The position numbers were made by a program, and so were the translations under genes. From Domibacillus enclensis (GTDB lineage: Bacteria > Bacillota > Bacilli > Bacillales > Domibacillaceae), in contig NZ_FTLX01000011.1 in NCBI RefSeq assembly GCF_900156125.1, forward strand, positions 1-64,000: a DNA stretch of 64,000 nt, given 5' to 3'. The notes under the pieces are model-generated. The model was given only the letters and a program-made list of their open reading frames with translations, made no database searches and was not told the origin of the DNA. Every line of letters starts with the position of its first letter. Position 1 is the first letter of the stretch. Shown piece after piece: positions 50,147-58,693 of this stretch.

Positions 50147-50656
50147 TTAACGTGTTCCAATCCAGCTGAAAAACCGCTTCTTTTTCACTTCCGCTTTCCG
50201 AGCTTCCTGCGACGCCTTAAGCGATTCAAGCAGCAGCTGATCCCGCCTGTTCAGAGACTCCTTAATATAGTGCTGCTGTTCATCCAGCTTCGTGACCAGT
50301 GCCTGGTTAAACTGCTCTTGCAAATCCAATCTCTCCATAATAACAGCCAGGTCTCCACGTATGTTTTCTGCCGCTCCATGCACAGGCTCGGGTGTGATCT
50401 TTTCTTCGCCTGTGGCCAGGTAATATTCAATCTGCTTCAATGAATAGCCCTGCTCTCTATTCAGCCGGCGTATCAGCATCAGCCGTTCCAGCGCCGGCTG
50501 GTCAAAATAATTGTAGCCGTTTTTCCCCTGCTTCACAGGAATGTGGGTTTTCAATTCCCGCAGCCAATTGCGCACGACACCCGGACTTTCCTCGATATAC
50601 CCGGCAGCTTCCTTCACCGTTAAATGGACCTCATTCAAGTCTTCCGTTTGATTCAT
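50147..50656 (-). CDS. MerR-like DUF3967 plasmid protein (169 aa)
   Basis: N-terminal MerR-type HTH (LTVKEAAGYIEESPGVVRNW, YNYFDQPALERLMLIRRLNR, GYSLKQIEYYL), then a long coiled coil (about residues 95-150) and a basic tail KKKRFFSWIGTR. DUF3967 proteins occur on Bacillus virulence-type plasmids and may act in plasmid maintenance. A nonsense copy is at 38816. RBS AAAGGATGAGG. Confidence 0.75.
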   Translation of the reverse strand: MNQTEDLNEVHLTVKEAAGYIEESPGVVRNWLRELKTHIPVKQGKNGYNYFDQPALERLMLIRRLNREQGYSLKQIEYYLATGEEKITPEPVHGAAENIRGDLAVIMERLDLQEQFNQALVTKLDEQQHYIKESLNRRDQLLLESLKASQEARKAEVKKKRFFSWIGTR

Positions 50657-50833
50657 ACGTTCCTCATCCTTTCAAGGTAAGATTCCGCATACGTTTCTTC
50701 ATACATAGATCCCACAAAGGTCTGCGTCCGCTGTCAGCCAGGTTTCCACTTATGTGTTAAGTTCGTCGGACCATCGGTTTATCCTTTGACTACATTTGTC
50801 GTTTCATTTTCTTACATTTTTAGACAAATGAAA

Positions 50834-50858
50834 AAACCACGCCGTATAGACGTGGTTT
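50834..50858 (-). terminator. terminator of resolvase gene
   Basis: AAACCACG/CGTGGTTT stem with T6 on the minus strand. Confidence 0.75.
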
Positions 50859-50904
50859 GAAATATTTATACGGATCAAAATAAACGAGTTTCTTCATTAT
50901 TATA

Positions 50905-51450
50905 TTAGTCGTTCAGGTATCGATATAAAGTTGACGAACCAATCCCTGTTGCATTTTTAATCTCCTTAAAACTGTAGTCCTTACTCTTGTACATCTTAAT
51001 AGCCATTTCAACCTTCTCCTGATCTACACGCGGCCGGCCGCCCAAGCGTCCCCTTGCCCGGGCAGCATCAAGGCCTGCTTTTGTCCGCTCGACGATCAAC
51101 TCCCGTTCCATTTCTGCAAGGCCGGCCATGATGGTGAAAAAAAGGCGACCGGCGGGTGTGGACGTATCAACGCCGAGCGTGATGATTTTCAAATTAATGC
51201 CCCGCTCCTCCAGCTCCTCGATCAGCTCCAGGAGTTTTTTTGTCGTGCGGCCGAGCCGGTCCAGTTTCCAGACAACCAGTGTGTCTCCTTTGCGCAGATA
51301 ATCCCAGCATTCATTAAACACTTTCCGGTCCCGGACGCTGGACGCTTTTTCAGTGAAAATCCGCTCACAATTTTCTTTCTGCAGCGCATCCACCTGCAAA
51401 TCCAGATTCTGGTCTTTTGTGGAAACCCGTGCGTATCCAATATTACCCAT
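50905..51450 (-). CDS. serine resolvase/invertase (181 aa)
   Basis: Tn3/Pin type: NIGYARVSTKDQNLDLQ (Ser 10), VVWKLDRLGRTTKKLLEL, FFTIMAGLAEMERELIVERT, and the C-terminal HTH (FKEIKNATGIGSSTLYRYLN). Standard length. AT-rich inverted repeats upstream (51483-51555) look like its res site. Probably resolves cointegrates or dimers. Weak SD. Confidence 0.88.
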   Translation of the reverse strand: MGNIGYARVSTKDQNLDLQVDALQKENCERIFTEKASSVRDRKVFNECWDYLRKGDTLVVWKLDRLGRTTKKLLELIEELEERGINLKIITLGVDTSTPAGRLFFTIMAGLAEMERELIVERTKAGLDAARARGRLGGRPRVDQEKVEMAIKMYKSKDYSFKEIKNATGIGSSTLYRYLND

Positions 51451-51482
51451 TATCCGCCACCTGCCTGTTTTTCTTTTTATTT

Positions 51483-51555
51483 TACACCAAAACTCAATTA
51501 AAATGATAATTTTGGTTAATAGATTTTAAATATGAGTTTTGGTTAAATTGGTGTG
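51483..51555. other. res-like site
   Basis: ACACCAAAACTCA...TTTTGGTTAA and ATGAGTTTTGGTT...TTGGTGT give several inverted copies of ACCAAAACTCA in 73 bases, directly before the resolvase gene. Confidence 0.6.
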
Positions 51556-51557
51556 CA

Positions 51558-51627
51558 AAAAAAGACCGAAAAACGGTCATTTTTTGTTTTGCTTAATATT
51601 TAGCCAAAAACACTCGTTTTTGGCTAT
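51558..51627. terminator. two hairpins after the res-like site
   Basis: AAAGACCG/CGGTCATTTTTTG (terminator) and TAGCCAAAAAC/GTTTTTGGCTA. They insulate the following gene. Confidence 0.6.
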
Positions 51628-51702
51628 TCAACTAAAACATTAATCATGATTTTGAAAAAATTACTTATACTTGAAAATTTCTAATTATTCACTTAAATGT
51701 TG

Positions 51703-51861
51703 TATAATTGAATTCCGAGAGAGGATATTTTAAATATCGTCCTCTAATTACCTTTTTTGCCTCTAATACCGTATAGGAGTTCATATCATACGCAATTCTC
51801 AGTGTAGTAAATGAAGGTATTGTACTGAGAAAAACATATACTTGTTATGGAGGTAATATTG
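51703..51861 (+). promoter_or_regulatory. promoter and structured leader of the membrane gene
   Basis: TATAAT at 51703-51708. The leader of about 150 bases has two hairpins, GAGAGGATAT.../ATCGTCCTCT and CTCAGT/ACTGAG (51796-51828). No ORF in it. The gap 51451-51861 holds no gene. Confidence 0.4.
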
Positions 51862-53196
51862 TTGAGGGATATTTATAAGTGGAAGAAAGTCTTTGCATGG
51901 TTGGTAGCATCTATCATCCTTTTGAATTTGCATACTTTATTGGATATCTTTTATAGAATAGGGATCATTCCTGGAGAAACCCTTCTTTTTATAAATCGTT
52001 TCTTTATATCCAGTAATGAAGAGTTTGAATTATTTTCAGGAATATTGCTAGGAGTCACTGGAGGCGTTATCTCCCTTATTGGGTTAATTGCTATTTTTGT
52101 TTCTTTAAACAGCCAACATAAAATCCAGAAATGTCGTGAAATTTACTGGGAATGCATTGATATCATGCAGGAAAAAAAACCTGTTTTGGAAATGAGCGAT
52201 ATTCTTAATAAAAAGTTCCGAAAGTATGCAAATATATACGAATCAGCCAAAGATTTCGATAAGAGCATAGTGTTTGGATCCAAGACGGGTATAATTATTG
52301 TTTTAATAGTATGGGCGTGTTTAATAGGAATAAGAACAGATTTAGCTCCTGAAAATAAAATTATGCTTAATATTTTTCTGATACCTATATTTGTAGTTAT
52401 TTTAATATTCCACAGAATACTCGGAAGTTTGAATGACTTATCTATTATTGGAAAATTAAATAGCACACCAAATTTGTTAACCATAAATAGGGATGACGAT
52501 TTTAGGAATATATTACTAGCTGCAAATGTTGTTTTTGATTTTTATTCCACTAGCACTAAAAGTAGTATAGAAATAGCAGACAATTACTATCAGGGTCTTC
52601 AATCATATGATAGTGGAAAACTAGTAGCAAAGCTCAATATTCCTTTAAATAGATTTCGTATTTATCTAAAACGCGTGTTTATACATGACGAAGAATCGGA
52701 TGAAACCACTGATAATTATCAGATTCAAGAAAATTGTTTTGCTGAAATTGATATAAATGAAAAAGAACACAGTGAAAAGATTGACTCTTGGCTGGATCAA
52801 TCTGCAGTATTAAATATGGAAATTATAGAGTTTAAGCAATGGGATTCATTGCTGAATGAATACGATAATTTATTAATACCTTATGCGAACAGCAGAGGAA
52901 TTACCGTTGAGCATTTTAAAGAAAAAGTCAATCAGGGTAGTATAGAGCAGCATATTGTGTTTGATTATGACTCAAAAGTCGTTTTTATTCCTAAAAATAT
53001 AAGGCGCGTGCATTTAGATTTTGAAGTTCGTCCAATACCAATTGAAGAACACGAAAAGTTAGATAAAGAACCCTCTGAATCTGAGCAAAATAAACTGGTA
53101 CAGGTTGATCGTAAAAATACTATTTTAATAAAAACTGTGGTTGATTTGCAACATTCTGAAGTGAAATGTATCTGCGCTCAAGACCTGTTTTGGTAA
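51862..53196 (+). CDS. membrane protein of unknown function (444 aa)
   Basis: Four hydrophobic helices (VFAWLVASIILLNLHTLLDI, FSGILLGVTGGVISLIGLIA, TGIIIVLIVWACLIG, IMLNIFLIPIFVVILIF) in the first 200 residues, then a 250-residue cytoplasmic domain. TTG 51862 is 7 bases after GGAGGT; ATG 51847 is part of that SD. It is convergent with drmB and separated from it by a terminator, so its tie to the defence genes is only positional. Membrane effectors are frequent in abortive defence systems. Confidence 0.6.
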   Translation: MRDIYKWKKVFAWLVASIILLNLHTLLDIFYRIGIIPGETLLFINRFFISSNEEFELFSGILLGVTGGVISLIGLIAIFVSLNSQHKIQKCREIYWECIDIMQEKKPVLEMSDILNKKFRKYANIYESAKDFDKSIVFGSKTGIIIVLIVWACLIGIRTDLAPENKIMLNIFLIPIFVVILIFHRILGSLNDLSIIGKLNSTPNLLTINRDDDFRNILLAANVVFDFYSTSTKSSIEIADNYYQGLQSYDSGKLVAKLNIPLNRFRIYLKRVFIHDEESDETTDNYQIQENCFAEIDINEKEHSEKIDSWLDQSAVLNMEIIEFKQWDSLLNEYDNLLIPYANSRGITVEHFKEKVNQGSIEQHIVFDYDSKVVFIPKNIRRVHLDFEVRPIPIEEHEKLDKEPSESEQNKLVQVDRKNTILIKTVVDLQHSEVKCICAQDLFW

Positions 53197-53305
53197 AGTG
53201 AAAATCAGGAATGTAGCCCTGAGCTTTAAATTAGTCATCTAATCCAATTACAACTTCCTTGCCATTACTTAATTATTTATCTAGGATACTCTAGTCATAA
53301 AATAG

Positions 53306-53342
53306 AAAAACCATCAAGTGTACACACAACTGATGGTTTTTC
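53306..53342. terminator. bidirectional terminator
   Basis: AAAAACCATCA/TGATGGTTTTT between the convergent membrane gene and drmB. Confidence 0.75.
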
Positions 53343-53407
53343 TGTAGTGCAAAATTTTGGACTTCTTTATCACAGCCTGATAATTCATTTTTTTCTGTGA
53401 AGAAATC

Positions 53408-55213
53408 TTATTCAAAGTAATTCAAATTAGGATTTGAGAGTGTCTTCACCAGCAAGGAACGGTCAAGAAAATGGTTGGCTCGTTCGCAGGATGTTTCAGA
53501 TGCCATCATGCATGAATGGCAGGCAGCTCCGCTCAGGTTGCCCATTGTGCCAGGTGTGTGTTCCGAGCAAAATGGATCATTTGAGCACAGTCGTGCCTGA
53601 TCGAGAGCCTTCTGTAAAATTTCATTGAATTTTTCCGTTTTTCCCAGTTCTACCAGACCACCGAGACTGCCCTCTGAGTCAGGTGTGGCAGTGTAAATCA
53701 GGATACCGGCCATTCTTTGAGTCGGATCATCACTTTCCCGTGAATACAATCGTTCTCTCAGGGAGGAGGAAGAATAACCGGAACTCAAACAGAGCTCCCT
53801 GATCAGAGCGTGGGATAGTGTATGCAATAACATATAGCGCATACCCGGAAATGGTGCTCTTCTCTCCTCCTCTATATTACGATCATCGCAGTACTTCTCG
53901 TAGTTGTGCACAATTCCACGTCCGTACTGGACTGCTTTTTCATGTTCCCACTTCGTCAGCTCTTCTTCGTTTAACGCAATAAAGATCCCTTCGCCATGTG
54001 TTTCGACACCAGGGCGCCAGTCGAGCTTTTTTTTGCTCAACGGTGCTTCCTGGCTAATAGTTTCACTCTCGTCAGCATCTCCCGACAAAAGGGAGGTCGT
54101 ATCCGGCAGAGGGCTTATGCGGGTAAAGGACTTCAATGCTCGGACTTCTTTTAACCTTTTCACCATAATAAGGTGAGAAAGCCTGGATTGAAATAGATCA
54201 GGAACATCCTGCCGGTCAGTTTGAAAATCCTTTTCTTCATTGCCGGCGCTGCCATTGATGATCGCATTCCACTCGGGACGCAGCAGATCCTGACTTTCAC
54301 CGGTAACAATTTTATTTTGTTGCTGAATAGCAAACCATACTTCCTGAAGGTCAAATTCTTCAAATTCATCAAGATACCCATCTTCTACGGCTGATTGAAG
54401 TTTTTCAAATGAGTCAGTTTTACTCAAGCGCTTCATTGACCGGGCAACTACCTCATGAACCAGGTTTGAATAAGGAGGTATCGCCAGTGCGCTTTCAATC
54501 ACGGAAAAATAAAGGTTGGAAGCCCCGCGCATAATGACCCGTGGTGTCTGATCACAGGATTCGCCACTGTTTTTACCAAGCCATGGACGAGAACCGAAGC
54601 ACTTGCCGATCGCACTTTTTTCATCCGAACGGTTCTGAAAGGCATCGTTTAAGGAACGAGAGGCCCCGCATTTTTTACAGGAAACTTTGATGTCCGATAC
54701 GGCCCCCGACTGAGCCGTGTCTTCGAGATAGAGTTCACCTTTGCAGTCCGGATGACTTTTATGCACGTAGAAATTCCATGGGAACTCATTTAGATGTCCG
54801 TTCTCACAGGCAGATACAAAACGAACGGGAAAAGCCTTTACTTTATCACAGGGCTCCTTGCCCTTTAGCTTATTATTAAAACAATATATTCCGTCCTTTT
54901 CCACCGAAAACTGGCTGTAAGGTGCCAGCTTTCGACAGTTTGGACAAACGTGAAACAATGGGAATCGAAAGGACGGTACAGTTGGAATTTGATTATAAAA
55001 TCCTGTGTTTTCTCCTGATGAAGGCAGAGACAGAATTTTCTCTAGTCCGAGTTTTCGAACCAATCGCGGGTCCGTAATGTTTTTACAATATCTTGTTTCC
55101 CATTCATCGAGTCCGGCCATAATCACCGAGAAATCAGGTAACTCGATGACCGCTCCGGGACCAAAAGTGGAAATGTACTGACTGGGTCTGATTTCGCCAA
55201 TTTTTTTTGACAT
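53408..55213 (-). CDS. drmB: DrmB-like DUF1998 protein of DISARM type (601 aa)
   Basis: Starts GEIRPSQYISTFGPGAVIEL, the DrmB hallmark. Zinc sites: HVCPNCRKLAPYS (Cys 90, 93), CENGHLNEFPW, CKKCGAS. C-terminal DUF1998: LLHTLSHALIRELCLSSGYS, PDSEGSLGGLVELGK, CHSCMMASETSCERANHFLD. In DISARM, DrmA and DrmB form a complex that binds DNA and drives defence. ATG 55213 lies 4 bases after drmA with AGGAGG inside the drmA end, so coupled. Confidence 0.85.
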   Translation of the reverse strand: MSKKIGEIRPSQYISTFGPGAVIELPDFSVIMAGLDEWETRYCKNITDPRLVRKLGLEKILSLPSSGENTGFYNQIPTVPSFRFPLFHVCPNCRKLAPYSQFSVEKDGIYCFNNKLKGKEPCDKVKAFPVRFVSACENGHLNEFPWNFYVHKSHPDCKGELYLEDTAQSGAVSDIKVSCKKCGASRSLNDAFQNRSDEKSAIGKCFGSRPWLGKNSGESCDQTPRVIMRGASNLYFSVIESALAIPPYSNLVHEVVARSMKRLSKTDSFEKLQSAVEDGYLDEFEEFDLQEVWFAIQQQNKIVTGESQDLLRPEWNAIINGSAGNEEKDFQTDRQDVPDLFQSRLSHLIMVKRLKEVRALKSFTRISPLPDTTSLLSGDADESETISQEAPLSKKKLDWRPGVETHGEGIFIALNEEELTKWEHEKAVQYGRGIVHNYEKYCDDRNIEEERRAPFPGMRYMLLHTLSHALIRELCLSSGYSSSSLRERLYSRESDDPTQRMAGILIYTATPDSEGSLGGLVELGKTEKFNEILQKALDQARLCSNDPFCSEHTPGTMGNLSGAACHSCMMASETSCERANHFLDRSLLVKTLSNPNLNYFE

Positions 55214-55217
55214 TCAA

Positions 55218-58200
55218 TTAGTCCTCCTGACGCAAATATATTCCGAGACCCGGTTCCACGTCTCGCATAGAATTGGGCACTCCAAATGCACCGCTGCTCT
55301 GATTCCCGAGACTGTAAATAAGGTTTCTTTTTCGTTTGTCACCGCTGTAGACAAGCGATCCAATATTCGTTTCATTTTCCCACCTTGTCAGGTGTTTTTC
55401 TATCTCCTGTCTGATCTCTTCACGAATTGCTTCTTTTTGACTGTCATTATCAAGAATAGCGTCGACGCGATCCATTAGCTGGTCGGTAATCCGCTCGATC
55501 TCAAGGTGATCCAGCTCAAAGTTCCCTGCTTCCTGCCGTTCGGCCATGTTTTCAACGCTCAGGCGAATCATCGAGATGATGGATGCGGCCAGTGCACGAT
55601 CCCTTGCTCTTGACGCAAGCGGTGTAACACTGATCGCTTCCACATATCGGTACAGTGCCGAATGATACGAACGGAACTGCTCGTAATGAGAAGTATCACG
55701 CGGTCTTACCCAGTTATATAAGGTAATGACGAGACCAGGATATTTTCGTCCCACACGGCTCGTCGACTGAATGTATTCAGCGGTCGTTTTTGGCTGTCCA
55801 GTTACAACCATCAGACCAAGTCGATCGACATCGACGCCAACGGAGATCATGTTACTGGCCAGCACGACGTCAACAGGCGCTGTTTCTTTATTCCCATGGA
55901 ATGGCTGGTTTAATGCATCCAGTATTTTAGGGATATCTCTGGAATCAATCCGACTGGTCAGCTCAGGAACATCGTTTCCATAGACTCTTTGTTTGAATGG
56001 ATATTTTTGACCCTGCTTTCTTTTTTCAAGAACGGTCATTCTGGCACGTATATCGTCCTCAACCAGTCGCACAGTTCCACCGAGCTCTCTCAAACTGTTA
56101 AAGTAACCGACCAGCGTTTTATAAGGATCCAGCTGCTCATCTGTATACTCATCCATCGCTTCTGTTGAAGCGAGGAGAGCAGCATAAATTCTGACCAGAG
56201 CTGTTTTCATACTTTTCCCGGGTGCATATATGCCGGCATATACCCGGCCTGGATCCTGTTCCACGGGCTGCTCCACAGCAAAGAACGAATCGCCGGCGGA
56301 TAAGCCAGAGCCAGGGAAAATCGCGACATCCCGTGCGAATAATCCCTGAATTTGCTGCTTTGCCTGCCGAATCGTTGCTGTGGATGCGACAATTTTAGGA
56401 CCAATGGATTTTCCATTAATCTCTCGGGAACACAGCGTGTCTATGGCCGATTCGTATAGTCCAACCATCGTTCCGAGTGGTCCTGAAATCAAATGAAGCT
56501 CATCCTGAATGATCAGTTCAGGAGGTAACAGTTCTTTCTTATCGACGTACTCTGCTCTGCCACCTGTCACTCTGTTCATACAGTCCATTGTTCTGGCATC
56601 CGCACCGTGCGCAAGAAACCCCCAGTCTTTAATCTCTCCCTGCACCTTTCCAAATAACCCCTGTACTTCACCAACCCAGGGCATTCTGGCGAATTTGTCC
56701 ACGGTACCAATTAAAAGATCTGGCAGCAGCCTGTATATCTCCTCATCCGTTACGACAACTGGAATGCCCTGACCCTGTGGCTTTCTGCCAAATTCACATT
56801 CTTTCCTCGTACAAAAGATTTTTACTCTGCGCTGGCGCTTATCGGCAAAGTAAGAATGTGTAAAGCATTTCTCGTCTTTGATAAGAGAAGAACCGCACCA
56901 CGGGCATGTCAGAACCTGTACCGGCGTCCCGGTTTGCAGAGAAGAACTGTCTTTTCTTTTATATGATTCTTTTGTTTCCTTTATTGCTTCAGCGGCTTCA
57001 TCAAAAGTATTCGGGGTGCTTTTCGTCCCCACCCAGAGGCCGATCCGAAACGGTATCCGTCCATAAAGGTCAGGCTGCCTGCTTCGCAGCACTTCGCAGG
57101 CACAAATAAGGGCCGTGGCTCGTTGAAACTGCTGAATGGTCAACAATCTCAATGTATACCGCATCAAAACTGTCACACCGGCATCTCCCCGAAGTCCGTC
57201 CTGCTCCCGTTTTAATTTTTTAAGCGCCATGGTAAAAGCAGCAAGACCGAGGTAGGCTTCTGTTTTTCCGCCACCTGTTGGAAACCAGAGCAAGTCAGCA
57301 ATGTTCCGTTCGTCATCGGTAACATCGTTAATGCCGGCGATCCCCTGCAATATAAAAGCAATCTGGAATGGGCGCCACTGTGCCTTTATGCTGTCCGGCC
57401 CACTGGAAAAATCTTTTTCTTTCTTTTTTGCCCAGATCGTCTGTTCAATTTGAAGCGACATCGCCTGATTGGCGAAGGAAAATGCCTGAAAAACAGTCTG
57501 GTCCCGTCTGATTGTATTCAGACCTTTTTGGATTCTCTCAAGAGCGTATTCGCAGTTGGAAATGTGGCGTTCGGCCGTTTTCTTGAGATCTGCATCAAGA
57601 GTTTTTATTTTTTCTCGTTCTTCATCAATCCATTTTCCATATTCGTTGCACAAAGGTGAAAGAAGGTCATAAATCTCTTCACCCGTGCCGGCCTGGCCGA
57701 GCTCCTTCATATCAAGGCTGCCGCCCTTATCCCACTCGGGTGGAATAACTCGCGGAAGCTCGTAAGAAGGAATGGTCGCTGTTCGAAGAGTACCTGCGGC
57801 CTGTCCGTCAGAACTAAGGTCCGCCCATTCAACAGCGGTTCCGTGACCGCTTGCAAATACGACCTGGTCTTTGTAGAGAAGATTGTCAGATTCATCATCA
57901 GGAGACTGGTAAATCGATTGATCATTCTCAATCTTTTTGACGACAAATCGACGTGCCTGATCTTTATCAGAAACTTTAATAACAGGCTGGAAGATACAAT
58001 CAGAATCCCGTGCTACTTTATCCTGTTGTTGCTTCCGATTTACAAGAAACAGACTAATTGCATATGCGTCGCCCTGTAGCTGACGTGAGTGATATTCGAT
58101 TTGCAGGCTATTATCGGAGACCAGTGAGATGGATTGTCTCTTTCCTGTTCTGGTTGGATCGAGAAGGATGGCATTATGCTCAACCGGAGTTCGTTCCCAC

Positions 58201-58544
58201 TGCTTTGTCTCTAAATCCTGGTGATACACACCAAAACAAACGGTTACCTGCAGGGGAGCGGAGCCTCTGGAAATAAACGAAAGACCGAGAGAAGAGGGGT
58301 TCATCGCTGCCGAAAGTGGTGGAAGTATTTCCTGCTGCCCGGTTTCCTCTCCTTCGTTTCCTGCGCCGAGCTGATCATCCTCACTGTTTTCCATACCTGT
58401 TCCGGCTGGCCAGAGGATTCCACATAAATACCGCTGGGATGGTCTTTCTTTCAAAATTTCACAGGGTTCATTCGGTCCTGTTAACTCGAGTCGCAGCCGC
58501 TTCAGCAAGCTTTTTCGCGCATTCACCATATCCTGATGTTTCAA
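55218..58544 (-). CDS. drmA: DrmA-like DISARM helicase (1108 aa)
   Basis: SF2-type helicase: Walker A LLWFPTGGGKTEAYLG (about 421-436), DELH box IIQDELHLISG (about 680), SATI (about 721), motif VI QSTSRVGRKYPGL. An inserted zinc finger CPWC...CTRKEC lies at about 547-582. The order and TGGGKTEAY, IIQDELH motifs are those of DrmA. TTG 58544 has GGTGGGAG 6 bases upstream; TTG 58565 lacks an SD. Transcribed with drmB, divergent from the helicase operon on the other strand. Confidence 0.85.
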   Translation of the reverse strand: MKHQDMVNARKSLLKRLRLELTGPNEPCEILKERPSQRYLCGILWPAGTGMENSEDDQLGAGNEGEETGQQEILPPLSAAMNPSSLGLSFISRGSAPLQVTVCFGVYHQDLETKQWERTPVEHNAILLDPTRTGKRQSISLVSDNSLQIEYHSRQLQGDAYAISLFLVNRKQQQDKVARDSDCIFQPVIKVSDKDQARRFVVKKIENDQSIYQSPDDESDNLLYKDQVVFASGHGTAVEWADLSSDGQAAGTLRTATIPSYELPRVIPPEWDKGGSLDMKELGQAGTGEEIYDLLSPLCNEYGKWIDEEREKIKTLDADLKKTAERHISNCEYALERIQKGLNTIRRDQTVFQAFSFANQAMSLQIEQTIWAKKKEKDFSSGPDSIKAQWRPFQIAFILQGIAGINDVTDDERNIADLLWFPTGGGKTEAYLGLAAFTMALKKLKREQDGLRGDAGVTVLMRYTLRLLTIQQFQRATALICACEVLRSRQPDLYGRIPFRIGLWVGTKSTPNTFDEAAEAIKETKESYKRKDSSSLQTGTPVQVLTCPWCGSSLIKDEKCFTHSYFADKRQRRVKIFCTRKECEFGRKPQGQGIPVVVTDEEIYRLLPDLLIGTVDKFARMPWVGEVQGLFGKVQGEIKDWGFLAHGADARTMDCMNRVTGGRAEYVDKKELLPPELIIQDELHLISGPLGTMVGLYESAIDTLCSREINGKSIGPKIVASTATIRQAKQQIQGLFARDVAIFPGSGLSAGDSFFAVEQPVEQDPGRVYAGIYAPGKSMKTALVRIYAALLASTEAMDEYTDEQLDPYKTLVGYFNSLRELGGTVRLVEDDIRARMTVLEKRKQGQKYPFKQRVYGNDVPELTSRIDSRDIPKILDALNQPFHGNKETAPVDVVLASNMISVGVDVDRLGLMVVTGQPKTTAEYIQSTSRVGRKYPGLVITLYNWVRPRDTSHYEQFRSYHSALYRYVEAISVTPLASRARDRALAASIISMIRLSVENMAERQEAGNFELDHLEIERITDQLMDRVDAILDNDSQKEAIREEIRQEIEKHLTRWENETNIGSLVYSGDKRKRNLIYSLGNQSSGAFGVPNSMRDVEPGLGIYLRQED

Positions 58545-58693
58545 TAGGATCTCCCACCTTTTCAATTTTTATTTTTACAAAAAATCGATATTCAAAGAAA
58601 TGTTTTATCATAAAGGAAAAAATACCTGTCATTCAATCGAATGATGTCATTTTTTGTGGTATTTTATTAGTAATACTTTACTATAAATAGAGA
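58545..58693. other. divergent promoter region of the defence island
   Basis: 150 bases between drmA and the first UvrD-like gene; A/T-rich with TATAAA-like boxes on both strands. The two operons probably share control. Confidence 0.4.

Noticed and set aside
49909-50169. 86-codon plus-strand ORF before the DUF3967 gene
   Set aside because: No SD, covers the resolvase promoter and a terminator of the other strand.
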